64,000 nt of DNA from Massilia varians (GTDB taxonomy: Bacteria > Pseudomonadota > Gammaproteobacteria > Burkholderiales > Burkholderiaceae_D): assembly GCF_027923905.1 (NCBI RefSeq), contig NZ_AP026966.1, positions 4,093,001 to 4,157,000 on the forward strand, given 5' to 3'. Each line of letters begins with the position of its first letter. Position 1 is the first letter of the stretch. A program made the position numbers and the translations under genes. Under the pieces are notes generated by a model, which had not been told where the DNA came from, did no database searches, and was given only the letters and a program-made list of their open reading frames with translations. This document shows positions 8,950 through 17,462 of the stretch, piece after piece.

Positions 8950-11193
8950 ATGACCCAGGCACCCTCCGACACCCTAGACCTCAGCCGCTGTGCGGACGAA
9001 CCGATCCGCACGCCCGGCAGCATCCAGCCGCACGGCTTCATGCTGACGCTGTCGCCGACGGCGCTCATGGTGCAGCAGGCAAGCGGCAACCTCGCGGACT
9101 GGATCGGCATGCCGGCACAGCAAGCCGTCGGCCGCCCGCTCGCCGAGGTGGTGGGCGACACCGCCGCAACCCGCATCGGCGCCGAGATCGACGCCAATCA
9201 GGTGGCGTCGCGCCCGGCGTATATCGGCACGATCACGGCCGGCAACGGCGCTCATTTCGACGTCCTCGTGCATGCCTGGGACAGCCTGCTGATCCTCGAA
9301 TTCGAAGGGGTCGAGCGCCGCCGCGCCGCCGACTTCCGCCACCTGTACCCCTTGATCGGCGACTTCCTGGTCAAGATCAACCAGCCGGCCTCGATCCCCG
9401 AGATGTCCGAACTGGCCGCGCGCCGGGTGCGCGAAGTCACCGGCTACGGCCGCGTGCTGGTGTACCAGTTCGACACCGACGGCCACGGCCGGGTGCTGGC
9501 CGAATCGAAGGAAGACGGCTACGAGTCTTACCTGGGGCAGCACTTCCCGGCCAGCGACGTGCCGGCCCAGGCGCGCGCCCTGTATACGCTGTCGCCGATC
9601 CGCTTGATCCAGGACGCCAACTACGTGCCGGCGCCGCTGGTGCCCGATCTGAATCCGCTGACCGGCACGCGCAACGACCTGTCCTTCGCCTCGCTGCGCA
9701 GCGTCTCGCCGGTGCACCTGCAGTACATGCGCAACATGGGCACGCTGGCCTCGATGTCGGTGTCGCTGATCGTCAAGGGCAAGCTGTGGGGCCTGATCTC
9801 CTGTCACAACGCCGAGCCCCGTCCGGTCTCGGTCGAGAAGCGCACCGCCTGCGAGCAGCTGGGCCAGATCCTGGCGCTGGTGATCGAGTCGCGCGAGGAC
9901 GCGGCCGAACTGCAGTTCCGCCTCGACGTGCGCCGCATCATGGTCGAGATGCTGGGCCATCTGACCAAGGGCGCCGACTTCCTGGAAAACATGAGCGGCG
10001 TGTTCCCCGAGCTGCTGCGCTTCGGGCGCGCCGGCGGGGTCGCCATCGTGGTCGACGACCGCGTGCTGACCTACGGCGACACCCCGAGCGAGCCGCAGAT
10101 CCGCGCCCTGGCCGACTGGCTGTCGCTGCACGGGCACACCGAGGTATTCCACACCGATCACCTGAAACAGGTCTACCCGGCGGGCAGCGACATGGTGCGC
10201 AACGCCAGCGGCCTGCTGGCTCTGCCGATCTCGCGCATCCACCAGCATTACCTGCTGTGGTTCCGCCCTGAGGTGGTGCAGACCATCGAGTGGGCCGGCA
10301 ACCCGCGCGGCAAGCATGCCTCGCCCGACGACCCGACCCAGCTGACGCCGCGCCTGAGCTTCGACGCCTGGCGCGAGACCATCCACGGCCGCAGCCTGCC
10401 CTGGCATAGCGCCGAGATCGAGCTGACGGTCGAATTCCGCAGCGCCCTGCTGGGCATCGCGCTCGAGCGCGCCGAGCAGATGGCCGAACTGGCCGAGGAA
10501 CTCGGGCGCGCCAACAAGGAGCTGGAAGCCTTCTCGTATTCGGTCTCGCACGACCTGCGCGCGCCGCTGCGCCACATCGTCGGGTTCTCCGACCTCCTGA
10601 TCGAATCGGCCGGCGCCGAGGACCCGGAGCGGCGCCAGCGCTTCCTGAAGAACATCAAGGAATCGGCCCGCCTGGCCGGCAAGCTGGTGGACGACCTGCT
10701 GTCGTTCTCGCAGATGGGCCGCGCCGCCCTGCGCCCGACCACGGTGGACATGAACGACCTGGTCTCGGCCTGCATCGACAAGCTCGGCATGGAGATGCAG
10801 GGCCGTAACGTCGACTGGCACATCGAGCCGCTGCCGCGCATCTGGGCCGACCCGACCTTCCTGCACCTGGCGGTGTTCAACCTGCTGTCGAACGCGGTGA
10901 AGTTCACCAGCCAGCGCGACCCGGCGGTCATCACCATCACGTCCGAGGAAGACGCCGAGGTCACGGTCTTCCACGTCGCCGACAACGGCGCCGGCTTCAA
11001 CATGGAGTACGTGCACAAGCTGTTCGGCGTGTTCCAGCGCCTGCACCGCATGGAAGACTTCCAGGGCACCGGCATCGGCCTGGCCAACGTGCGCCGCATC
11101 GTCGAGCGCCACAACGGCCGGGTCTGGGCAACGTCCTCGCAGGGCGAAGGCGCGACCTTCTCCTTCAGTATCCCGAAACACCCATCCAACTGA
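8950..11193 (+). CDS. bphP: Bacteriophytochrome (PAS-GAF-PHY histidine kinase)
   Basis: I start it at ATG 8950 (MTQAPSDTLDLSRCADEPI). 747 aa. The N-terminal Cys14, followed by EPIRTPGSIQPHG, matches the biliverdin-binding Cys region of bacteriophytochromes. The PAS domain is at about 20-125 and the GAF domain at about 140-310, carrying HFPASDVPAQAR (PASDIP-type motif) and VSPVHLQYMRNMG with the conserved His. The PHY domain (about 320-500) carries a WFRPE motif. HisKA has phospho-His at residue 534 (SVSHDLRAPLRHI), then HATPase_c with the N box (NLLSNAVKF) and GTGIGLANV. There is no fused receiver; the single-domain regulator 8 bp downstream fills that role. A red/far-red photosensor kinase. 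No haem oxygenase gene (bphO) is in the window, so biliverdin must come from elsewhere. Confidence 0.95.
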   Translation: MTQAPSDTLDLSRCADEPIRTPGSIQPHGFMLTLSPTALMVQQASGNLADWIGMPAQQAVGRPLAEVVGDTAATRIGAEIDANQVASRPAYIGTITAGNGAHFDVLVHAWDSLLILEFEGVERRRAADFRHLYPLIGDFLVKINQPASIPEMSELAARRVREVTGYGRVLVYQFDTDGHGRVLAESKEDGYESYLGQHFPASDVPAQARALYTLSPIRLIQDANYVPAPLVPDLNPLTGTRNDLSFASLRSVSPVHLQYMRNMGTLASMSVSLIVKGKLWGLISCHNAEPRPVSVEKRTACEQLGQILALVIESREDAAELQFRLDVRRIMVEMLGHLTKGADFLENMSGVFPELLRFGRAGGVAIVVDDRVLTYGDTPSEPQIRALADWLSLHGHTEVFHTDHLKQVYPAGSDMVRNASGLLALPISRIHQHYLLWFRPEVVQTIEWAGNPRGKHASPDDPTQLTPRLSFDAWRETIHGRSLPWHSAEIELTVEFRSALLGIALERAEQMAELAEELGRANKELEAFSYSVSHDLRAPLRHIVGFSDLLIESAGAEDPERRQRFLKNIKESARLAGKLVDDLLSFSQMGRAALRPTTVDMNDLVSACIDKLGMEMQGRNVDWHIEPLPRIWADPTFLHLAVFNLLSNAVKFTSQRDPAVITITSEEDAEVTVFHVADNGAGFNMEYVHKLFGVFQRLHRMEDFQGTGIGLANVRRIVERHNGRVWATSSQGEGATFSFSIPKHPSN

Positions 11194-11201
11194 GGCAAAC
11201 G

Positions 11202-11657
11202 ATGCTCAAGCCTATCCTCCTCGTCGAAGACAATCCGCACGACCTCGAACTGACCCTCATCGCCTTGTCGAAGAGCCAACTGGCCAACGAGGTGGTCATC
11301 GTGCGCGACGGCGCGGAGGCGCTCGACTACCTGCATCGCCGCGGCGAATTCAGGGAGCGCGTCATCGGCAACCCGGCCGTCATCCTGCTCGACCTGAAGC
11401 TGCCCAAGGTGGATGGCCTGGAAGTGCTGAAGGAAATCCGCGAGACCGACTGCCTCAAGAGCATCCCGGTCTGCATGCTGACCTCGTCGAAGGAAGAGCA
11501 GGACGTCATCCGCAGCTACGAGCTGGGCGTGAACGCCTACGTGGTCAAGCCGGTGGACTTCACCGAGTTCGTGCGCGCCATCGGCGACCTCGGCATCTTC
11601 TGGGCGGTCCTGAACGAACCGCCGCCGGGCTCGCGCCGCTACGTCAAGCCCAAGTGA
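11202..11657 (+). CDS. Single-domain response regulator, Rcp1-like, partner of the phytochrome
   Basis: 151 aa, all receiver: acidic pair at D10 (LLVEDNPHDLE), phospho-acceptor D64 (VILLDLKLPKVDG), conserved Thr/Ser in CMLTSSKEEQD and Lys in AYVVKPVDF. No output domain. It follows the phytochrome by 8 bp with a GAGGCAAACG ribosome-binding site, the arrangement of the cph1-rcp1 and bphP-bphR pairs, so it is the likely phosphate acceptor. Its last 19 bases overlap the end of the convergent hybrid kinase gene. Confidence 0.93.
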   Translation: MLKPILLVEDNPHDLELTLIALSKSQLANEVVIVRDGAEALDYLHRRGEFRERVIGNPAVILLDLKLPKVDGLEVLKEIRETDCLKSIPVCMLTSSKEEQDVIRSYELGVNAYVVKPVDFTEFVRAIGDLGIFWAVLNEPPPGSRRYVKPK

Positions 11658-13297
11658 TTCTGCGCCGCCGGCTGCGGGGGTGACACGCCGGCCTTCTGGT
11701 CGCGCTTGGCGCGGCGCAGCAGGTGGCGGATGCGCGCGCTCAGCGCGTCCGGATGGTAGGGCTTCTGCAGCAGGTGCACCGACGCGTCCAGCCTGCCCTC
11801 GTGCGCGAGCACGCCTTCCGCATAACCCGACGTGTACAGCACCTGCGCGTGCGGCAGGCGGCGGCGCACCAGCTCGCCCAGCTGCAGGCTGCTGACCGGC
11901 CCCGGCATGATCACGTCGGTGAACACCAGGTCGATGTGGCGGCCGCTGTCGACGATCTCCAGCGCGCTTTCCGCGTCCTCCGCTTCCAGCACCTCGTAGC
12001 CCAGCGCCGACAGGATGCCGCAGGTCGAGCTGCGCACGTCGGCCTCGTCCTCGACCACCAGGATGGTTTCCAGGCCGCCCGCCAGCGGCGCGCTGTGGAC
12101 CGGCTCGATGGGCGTGGGCGCGGCGTCGCTGCGGGGCAGGTAGATGCGCACGCTGGTGCCGCGCCCGACGTCGCTGCGCAGCACCAGCTCGCCGCCCGAC
12201 TGCTTCACGAAGCCATAGGCCATCGACAGGCCCAGGCCCGTGCCCTGCCCGGTCGGCTTGGTGGTGAAGAAGGGCTCGAAGGCGCGCAGCAGCACGTCCT
12301 GGGGCATGCCCTTGCCGGTGTCGGCCACTTCGATCATGATGAAATTACCCTGCGGGACCTCGGGAGGACGCTCGTCGTCCGGGCCGACGTTGCAGGCGCG
12401 GATGGTCAGGGTGCCGCTGCCGGCCATGGCGTCGCGCGCATTGATGGCCAGGTTCAGCAGCACGTTGTTGAGCTGGTTCGGGTCGACCATGGTGCTGCCC
12501 AGGCCAGGGGCGATCTCAGTGACCACGCGCGCGCTGGGACCCAGCACGCGGCGCATCATGTCGTCCATCTCGCGCAGCAGGTGGCCGGGATCGACCACCA
12601 CCGACTGCAGCGGCTGGCGCCGCGCGAAGGCCAGCAGGTGCGCGGCCAGCTTGGCGCCGCGCTCGACCCCGCTCAGGGCCATGTCGACGCGCGCCCGGGC
12701 GTTCTCGTTCAGGTTACCCACCAGCTTGAGCAGCTGCAGGTTGCCGCCGATGATCTGCAGGACGTTGTTGAAGTCGTGCGCCACCCCGCCGGTGAGCTGG
12801 CCGATCGCTTCCATCTTCTGGGCCTGGTGCAGCGCAGACTGGCTGGCGGCCAGCTGTTCCTGGCTCACGCGCAGCGAGGCATAGGCGCCGTCGCGCTGGC
12901 GCCGCGCGATGCAGGCGCCGCTGTGGTAGCGCACGCGCGCCACCAGCTCGCGCGGGTCGGGCCACTTGACCATGTAGTCGTTGGCGCCCATGGCGAAGGC
13001 GCGCGCCTTGATCTCCGGATCGTCCTCGGACGACAGGACGATGACCGGAATGTCTTCGGTATCGGGATGGGCGCGCAGGCTGGCGGTGACCTCGAAGCCG
13101 TCCAGGTCCGGCATGCGCAGGTCGACCAGCACGACGGTGGCACGCACCTCGCGCGCCACCTCGACCGCACGCGCCGGGCTCGACTCGTAGCACAGGGTGT
13201 GGCCGGCACATCCCTGCAGGCCGTGCGCGATGATGTCCTGCGCAAAAGGCTCATCGTCGATGAGGAGAACCGAGCATTCGGAGCGATCGTCAATCAT
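11639..13297 (-). CDS. Hybrid histidine kinase, REC-HisKA-HATPase-REC
   Basis: I chose ATG 13297 (MIDDRSECSVLLIDDEPFA), directly ahead of the receiver; a start 48 bp upstream is possible. 552 aa. The N-terminal receiver (VVLVDLRMPDLDGFEV) is followed by a short coiled-coil linker, HisKA (GGVAHDFNNVLQII), HATPase_c (NARDAMAGSG, GQGTGLGLSMAYGF) and a second receiver (LVFTDVIMPGPVS). It is soluble. The N-terminal receiver suggests its kinase is switched by phosphorylation from another kinase, perhaps in the same cluster. The gene is convergent with the phytochrome-regulator pair and overlaps it by 19 bp. Its kinase core resembles that of the PAS hybrid kinase at 6846. Confidence 0.9.
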   Translation of the reverse strand: MIDDRSECSVLLIDDEPFAQDIIAHGLQGCAGHTLCYESSPARAVEVAREVRATVVLVDLRMPDLDGFEVTASLRAHPDTEDIPVIVLSSEDDPEIKARAFAMGANDYMVKWPDPRELVARVRYHSGACIARRQRDGAYASLRVSQEQLAASQSALHQAQKMEAIGQLTGGVAHDFNNVLQIIGGNLQLLKLVGNLNENARARVDMALSGVERGAKLAAHLLAFARRQPLQSVVVDPGHLLREMDDMMRRVLGPSARVVTEIAPGLGSTMVDPNQLNNVLLNLAINARDAMAGSGTLTIRACNVGPDDERPPEVPQGNFIMIEVADTGKGMPQDVLLRAFEPFFTTKPTGQGTGLGLSMAYGFVKQSGGELVLRSDVGRGTSVRIYLPRSDAAPTPIEPVHSAPLAGGLETILVVEDEADVRSSTCGILSALGYEVLEAEDAESALEIVDSGRHIDLVFTDVIMPGPVSSLQLGELVRRRLPHAQVLYTSGYAEGVLAHEGRLDASVHLLQKPYHPDALSARIRHLLRRAKRDQKAGVSPPQPAAQNHLGLT

Positions 13298-13433
13298 TGC
13301 GTAAAGGCTCACTGATACGACACGATCTTGCAAAAAGGTAAGCATTGATTCTACTACATTTCAGAAACTCGGCGCACGATTGACGGGCGCGCGGCACCTT
13401 GCAAGAGCCGCCTGGCGCCGCCATCTATGCGCC

Positions 13434-13763
13434 ATGCCCAAACGCCGGCCCGAACCGATCGAAGCAGCCCCCGCCGCCGATGCGCACTGCCCCCTGTGCG
13501 GCCGTGTGTTGGGCGCGCTCAACATCGACCGCCACCACCTGATCCCCAAGACCTTCAAGGGCAAGGAGCAATTCCCGATCCATAAGATCTGCCACCGCAA
13601 GATCCATTCGGCCTTCACGGAACGTGAGCTGCTGCAGACCTATCACACCTGGGAAGCGCTGCGCGGGCACGAAGACATCCGCGCCTTCATCGACTGGGTG
13701 GCGAAGAAGCCGCCGGATTTCTATACGCGCACCTACACCTCGAACAAGAAGAAGTATCGCTGA
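13434..13763 (+). CDS. HNH-type zinc-finger/nuclease-like protein
   Basis: 109 aa from ATG 13434 (MPKRRPEPIEA). CPLCGRVL and then NIDRHHLIPKTFKG and ICHRKIHSAF form a compact HNH fold: CxxC and CHxxIH could bind zinc, and the HH pair is the catalytic-type His. Such small HNH proteins occur as stand-alone genes in many proteobacteria; the cellular role is not established. The Y/K-rich tail (RTYTSNKKKYR) may contact nucleic acid. It is separated from the amidase by 86 bp. Confidence 0.75.
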   Translation: MPKRRPEPIEAAPAADAHCPLCGRVLGALNIDRHHLIPKTFKGKEQFPIHKICHRKIHSAFTERELLQTYHTWEALRGHEDIRAFIDWVAKKPPDFYTRTYTSNKKKYR

Positions 13764-13849
13764 ATCCGATGCGGCGCCAGCGCACTTTCGCTTGACAAGC
13801 CCGGGCGCAGAGGATTTGATGCAATGCAAGTCCAACAACAGGCTTGCCC

Positions 13850-15385
13850 ATGGATTTCGACACTTATCTACGCCATGACGCCACCGCCCTCGCCGCCCTT
13901 GTCGCGCAGGGCGCAGTGACGCCGCAGCACCTGCTCGACCTGGCGCTGGCGCGCCACCACGCGGTCCATGGCCGCGTCAACGCGGTGGTGCGGCTGATGG
14001 AAGACGAGGCGCGCCGCCAGTTGCAGGGGCCGCTGCGCGGGCCCTTCGCCGGCGTGCCCTTCCTGCTCAAGGATGCGCTGCAGGACTACGCCGGCCTGCC
14101 CACCACCAATGCCAGCCGCGCCATGCGCGCGCACGTACCCAGGGAGCACGCGGCCGTGGTGCGGCGTTATCTTGACGCCGGCCTGGTCGTGTTCGGCAAG
14201 ACCAACCTGCCCGAATTCGCCCTGAAGGGCGTGACCGATCCGGAACTGTTCGGCCGCACCAGCAACCCCTGGAACCTGGCGCACACGCCGGGCGGATCGA
14301 GCGGCGGCGCGGCCGCGGCGGTGGCCGCCGGCATCGTGCCGATGGCGGCCGGGAACGACGGCGGCGGCTCGATCCGTATCCCGGCCGCCTGCTGCGGCCT
14401 GTTCGGCTTGCGGCCTTCGCGCGGGCGCGTGTCCGCCGGGCCCGACGTGGGCGAAGTCTGGTTCGGCGCCTCGAGCGAAGGCGTGCTGTCGCGCAGCGTG
14501 CGCGATTGCGCGCTGGCGCTCGACCTGCTGCAGGGCGCCGAGCCGGGCGATCCATTCATCATCGCCCCGCCGTCCGCGCCCTACGTGGAACTGATGCGGC
14601 GCGCGCCTGGCCGGCTGCGCATCGGCTTCACGGCGGCCTCGCCGATCGGCACCGAGGTCCATCCTGAAGCGCTGGCGGCGGTGCGCCATGCGGCCACGCT
14701 GCTGCGCGGACTGGGGCACGAGGTGGAGGAAGCGGCGCCGCAGATCGACGGCGCGGCCCTGGCGACGAGTTATCTGCACATCTATTTCGGACAGGTGCCC
14801 GCCCTGGTGGCGCGCATGAAAGCGCTCGGCGCCGGCGACGGCGAACCGGAACTGATGACGCGCCTCCTGGTGACGCTGGGCGGCGCGCTGAAAGCGCCGG
14901 CCTTGAGCACGCAACTGGCGCAGTGGAACACGTTCGCGCGGGCGCTGGGGCGCTTCCACCAGCGCTACGACCTGTTGCTCACGCCGACGCTGGCGCATCC
15001 GCCGATCGCGCATGGCACCGGCGATTTGCCGGCGGCGCAGCAGGCGCTGCTGGGCTTCCTGCAGCGCACCGGCATGCTCGGCCTGCTGGCGCGGCTCGGG
15101 CTGCTCGACAGCACCGTGCAACAGATCGCACGCGACAACCTGCGCTACGTGCCGTTCACCCAGCTGTCGAACCTGACGGGAACGCCGTCGATGTCGGTGC
15201 CGCTGTACTGGACGGCGGACGGCTTGCCGCTGGGAGTGCAGCTGGTGGCGCCGTTCGGGAGGGAGGACCTGCTGCTGCAGCTGGCGCACCAGCTGGAGGG
15301 GGCGCAGCCCTGGTTCGATCGCTTGCCGGCGATGACGCGCGAAGGCGCGCATGCGAGCGGTGGCGCCCAACCCGCTGCGGCTTGA
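13850..15385 (+). CDS. Amidase (amidase-signature family)
   Basis: 511 aa from ATG 13850 (MDFDTYLRHDATALAAL). It has the whole amidase signature: catalytic Lys in GVPFLLKDALQ, cis-Ser in GGSSGGAAAAVAAG and nucleophile Ser in GNDGGGSIRIPAACCGLFG. It would hydrolyse a carboxamide to acid and ammonia. There are no GatB/GatC neighbours, so it is a catabolic or detoxifying amidase rather than the tRNA amidotransferase subunit. The gene ends 2 bp before the 3' boundary of the first group II intron, so the intron entered the T-tract between this gene and tRNA-Asn. Confidence 0.9.
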   Translation: MDFDTYLRHDATALAALVAQGAVTPQHLLDLALARHHAVHGRVNAVVRLMEDEARRQLQGPLRGPFAGVPFLLKDALQDYAGLPTTNASRAMRAHVPREHAAVVRRYLDAGLVVFGKTNLPEFALKGVTDPELFGRTSNPWNLAHTPGGSSGGAAAAVAAGIVPMAAGNDGGGSIRIPAACCGLFGLRPSRGRVSAGPDVGEVWFGASSEGVLSRSVRDCALALDLLQGAEPGDPFIIAPPSAPYVELMRRAPGRLRIGFTAASPIGTEVHPEALAAVRHAATLLRGLGHEVEEAAPQIDGAALATSYLHIYFGQVPALVARMKALGAGDGEPELMTRLLVTLGGALKAPALSTQLAQWNTFARALGRFHQRYDLLLTPTLAHPPIAHGTGDLPAAQQALLGFLQRTGMLGLLARLGLLDSTVQQIARDNLRYVPFTQLSNLTGTPSMSVPLYWTADGLPLGVQLVAPFGREDLLLQLAHQLEGAQPWFDRLPAMTREGAHASGGAQPAAA

Positions 15386-15387
15386 AA

Positions 15388-17223
15388 ATCGGGATAGGGG
15401 CAGTCAGCATGCTGACCGACCCCTCCCACACCACCCGGCATGCGGGTCCGCACCGGGCGGTTCGAGTAGTTGAGGTTAAGTGAGGCGAGGCATGCCAAGA
15501 CGGTCAAAGTAGCCAATCGTCAGGACGTTGTTCAGGGCAAGCCTGCTGTTGCGCCACCAGCTGCGGTTGTTCCCCGCAACCAGAGCAGCGACTTTCGGCG
15601 TTGCCCCCAACTTTCGCAGCTCTCGATAGATGGTAGGCCCACATCGCCACTGTTTCAGGTGAATTGCACGTAGACGGTGGCGCATCCACTTGTCCAGCTC
15701 TCGCAGGGCAGTCGGGGTTTGCGCCAGTCCGAAATATGCTTTCCATCCCAATACGTAGCTACGCAGCCCATCAATTACCTCGGCAATGCTGCGTCCACCT
15801 GATCGACGAGTAAGTTGCCTGATCTTCTGCCGGAATGCCTCCAGCGCCTTCTTCGACACCGCGCGTTTTACCTCGCCTTTAGGGCCCATCCACAGCTCAT
15901 AGCCCAGGAATTTGCGGCCAAACGCCCGGCTCACTGCACTTTTCGATTCGTTGATCTTCAGGTGCAGTTTGTCGTACCGGCGCTTGAGCAAGATCATTAC
16001 CCGCTCGCCTGCCTTCTGGCTGCGCACGTACACGTTGCAGTCATCGGCATAGCGGGCAAAGCGATGCCCCTGTCGTTCCAGCATCCGATCCACCTCGTCG
16101 AGAAGCACGTTGGCCAGAAGCGGCGAGAGCGGTCCGCCTTGCGGCGTCCCTTCTCCCCGCTCGACCACCACGCCGCCATCCATGATCCCCGCGTTCAGGT
16201 AGGCGCGCACCAGCCAGATCACTCCAGCATCGTTCACGCGTTTCCTTAGACGGTCGATCAGGATGTCGTGGTTGACCCGATCAAAGAACTTCGACAGATC
16301 GACGTCGACCACGGTGCGGTAGCCTTCCTGCACGTACTGCTGTACTGCGAGCACGGCATCGCGCGCACGCCGACCAGGCCGGAACCCGTGGCTGTGTTCA
16401 CTAAAGGTGGGATCGATCAGCGGTTGCAGCACCTGCAATAGTGCCTGCTGAATCAAACGGTCGGTTACGGTGGGTATTCCCAGTTCACGCTCGCTTCCGT
16501 CCGGCTTTGGAATGCCGACGCGCCGCACCGGCATGGGTTGGTACGTGCCTTCCAACAGTTGCTTCCTGATGGCAGGCCAAGCGTGCTTCAGGTGCTGTCC
16601 GGTCTGGGCAATGTCCAGACCATCGACGCCTGCGGCTCCCTTGTTCGCCTTCACGCGTTTCCACGCGCGTTGCATGTTCTCCCTCGCGAGCGCTTGCACA
16701 AGCAAGTCTCGCCCTGTGTCTTCCAGTTCCTGTCGCGGGAGTCGTGTTTCATCGCTGGTTGCATCGGACGAGGCTTCACCCCGCCTTGCCGCTACCCGCC
16801 CCGCTGATGCGGGCATCTGATGCCGTACATGATTCATCGACAAGTTGTTCGACACTCCTACTCGTTCGGCCCTTCGCTAAAAAAAACTTAGCTACTATGG
16901 CCTCTGCTGACTTCTCGCTCCGTGTCGCCACGTCGCCCTTTCAGGCATGAGGCGAGATCTCCCCAAGGTAAGAACGCACTCCTTCCCTGCACAACCGCCG
17001 AATTTACGCCGCCTCGCTTTGACCACAAGAGCTTCGCGGAATGTTGCCCGCTCGCCCTGCTCGGCAGCGCCTTCTATTCGGTTCTTGTCCATCGGCTCGC
17101 AGTTTCGCTCCACGCTTCCTCCCCACGCTCGGTCGCCCTTACGCAGTTGCGCTTCACTTCGCTCGCTGTGGTCAGCTTACGGCGGGACTTGCACCCGCAA
17201 GAGTGCGCCCATGCTGGGCGCAC
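15388..17223 (-). mobile_element. Group II intron copy 1 (group IIC-like), after the tRNA-Asn terminator
   Basis: Read on the minus strand, the intron starts GTGCGCCC at 17223 and ends CCCGAT at 15388 (1836 nt). Its 3' end has a domain V-like hairpin (15432-15466, centred on GGTGCGGACCCGCATGCC) and a domain VI hairpin (15394-15420). The 5' exon is the tRNA-Asn terminator stem plus T-tract, ending TTTTTGTT directly before the intron; the 3' exon continues TTT. Insertion behind an intrinsic terminator is the hallmark of group IIC introns. Boundaries were set by comparison with copy 2, where identity begins and ends at these sites. It encodes one reverse transcriptase/maturase. Confidence 0.85.
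15476..16855 (-). CDS. ltrA: Group II intron reverse transcriptase/maturase (copy 1)
   Basis: 459 aa from a GTG at 16855; an ATG at 16837 (MNHVRHQ) is an alternative. RT blocks: RRVGIPKPDGSERELGIPTVTDR, FRPGRRARDAV, VVDVDLSKFFDRVNHD, GTPQGGPLSPLLANVLLDEVD and the catalytic FARYADDCNVYV. A maturase X domain follows (LRSYVLGWKAYFGLAQTP, LRAIHLKQW). I see no HNH endonuclease domain at the C-terminus, as expected for group IIC intron proteins. It splices and mobilises its host intron. It differs from copy 2 at five residues by eye (for example Lys/Glu in MGP(K/E)GEVK). Confidence 0.95.
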   Translation of the reverse strand: MSNNLSMNHVRHQMPASAGRVAARRGEASSDATSDETRLPRQELEDTGRDLLVQALARENMQRAWKRVKANKGAAGVDGLDIAQTGQHLKHAWPAIRKQLLEGTYQPMPVRRVGIPKPDGSERELGIPTVTDRLIQQALLQVLQPLIDPTFSEHSHGFRPGRRARDAVLAVQQYVQEGYRTVVDVDLSKFFDRVNHDILIDRLRKRVNDAGVIWLVRAYLNAGIMDGGVVVERGEGTPQGGPLSPLLANVLLDEVDRMLERQGHRFARYADDCNVYVRSQKAGERVMILLKRRYDKLHLKINESKSAVSRAFGRKFLGYELWMGPKGEVKRAVSKKALEAFRQKIRQLTRRSGGRSIAEVIDGLRSYVLGWKAYFGLAQTPTALRELDKWMRHRLRAIHLKQWRCGPTIYRELRKLGATPKVAALVAGNNRSWWRNSRLALNNVLTIGYFDRLGMPRLT

Positions 17224-17229
17224 AACAAA

Positions 17230-17255
17230 AAGGGCCGCATTCGCATGCGGCCCTT
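17230..17255 (-). terminator. Intrinsic terminator of tRNA-Asn 1 (5' exon of intron 1)
   Basis: Perfect 11-bp stem AAGGGCCGCAT/ATGCGGCCCTT around a 4-nt loop, followed on the minus strand by TTTTTGTT and then the intron. Confidence 0.85.
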
Positions 17256-17262
17256 CGTATTC

Positions 17263-17338
17263 TGGCTCCCCGACCTGGACTCGAACCAGGGACCTGCGGA
17301 TTAACAGTCCGTCGCTCTACCGACTGAGCTATCAGGGA
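17263..17338 (-). tRNA. tRNA-Asn(GUU), copy 1
   Basis: 76 nt with encoded CCA. The 7-bp acceptor stem is TCCCTGA/TCGGGGA, the D-arm AGCTCAGTCGGTAGAGC, the anticodon loop CTGTTAA with GTT, and the T-arm contains GGTTCGAGTCC. A TATAAT box lies 12 bp upstream. The sequence is identical to copies 2 and 3. Confidence 0.97.
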
Positions 17339-17349
17339 AAAGAGGCCGC

Positions 17350-17355
17350 ATTATA
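17350..17355 (-). promoter_or_regulatory. -10 box of tRNA-Asn 1
   Basis: TATAAT on the minus strand, 11 bp before the tRNA 5' end. The same box precedes copy 2 (20686-20691) and copy 3 (61825-61830). A convincing -35 box is not visible. Confidence 0.55.
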
Positions 17356-17462
17356 GCGGCCCGTTTCCGGTTTGCCTAGTGCTACGCATAAACAGTTTGG
17401 CCGCCAGCAGCCGCGGGACTGCTTTGCTATAGTCGTCGCACTTTTCACAACCGCGATTTCCC

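Noticed and set aside
8974..11181. Minus-strand open frame opposite the phytochrome gene
   Set aside because: Shadow frame; the phytochrome has a full set of motifs.
11723..13315. Plus-strand open frame opposite the REC hybrid kinase
   Set aside because: Shadow frame with His/Gln/Arg-rich text and no motifs.
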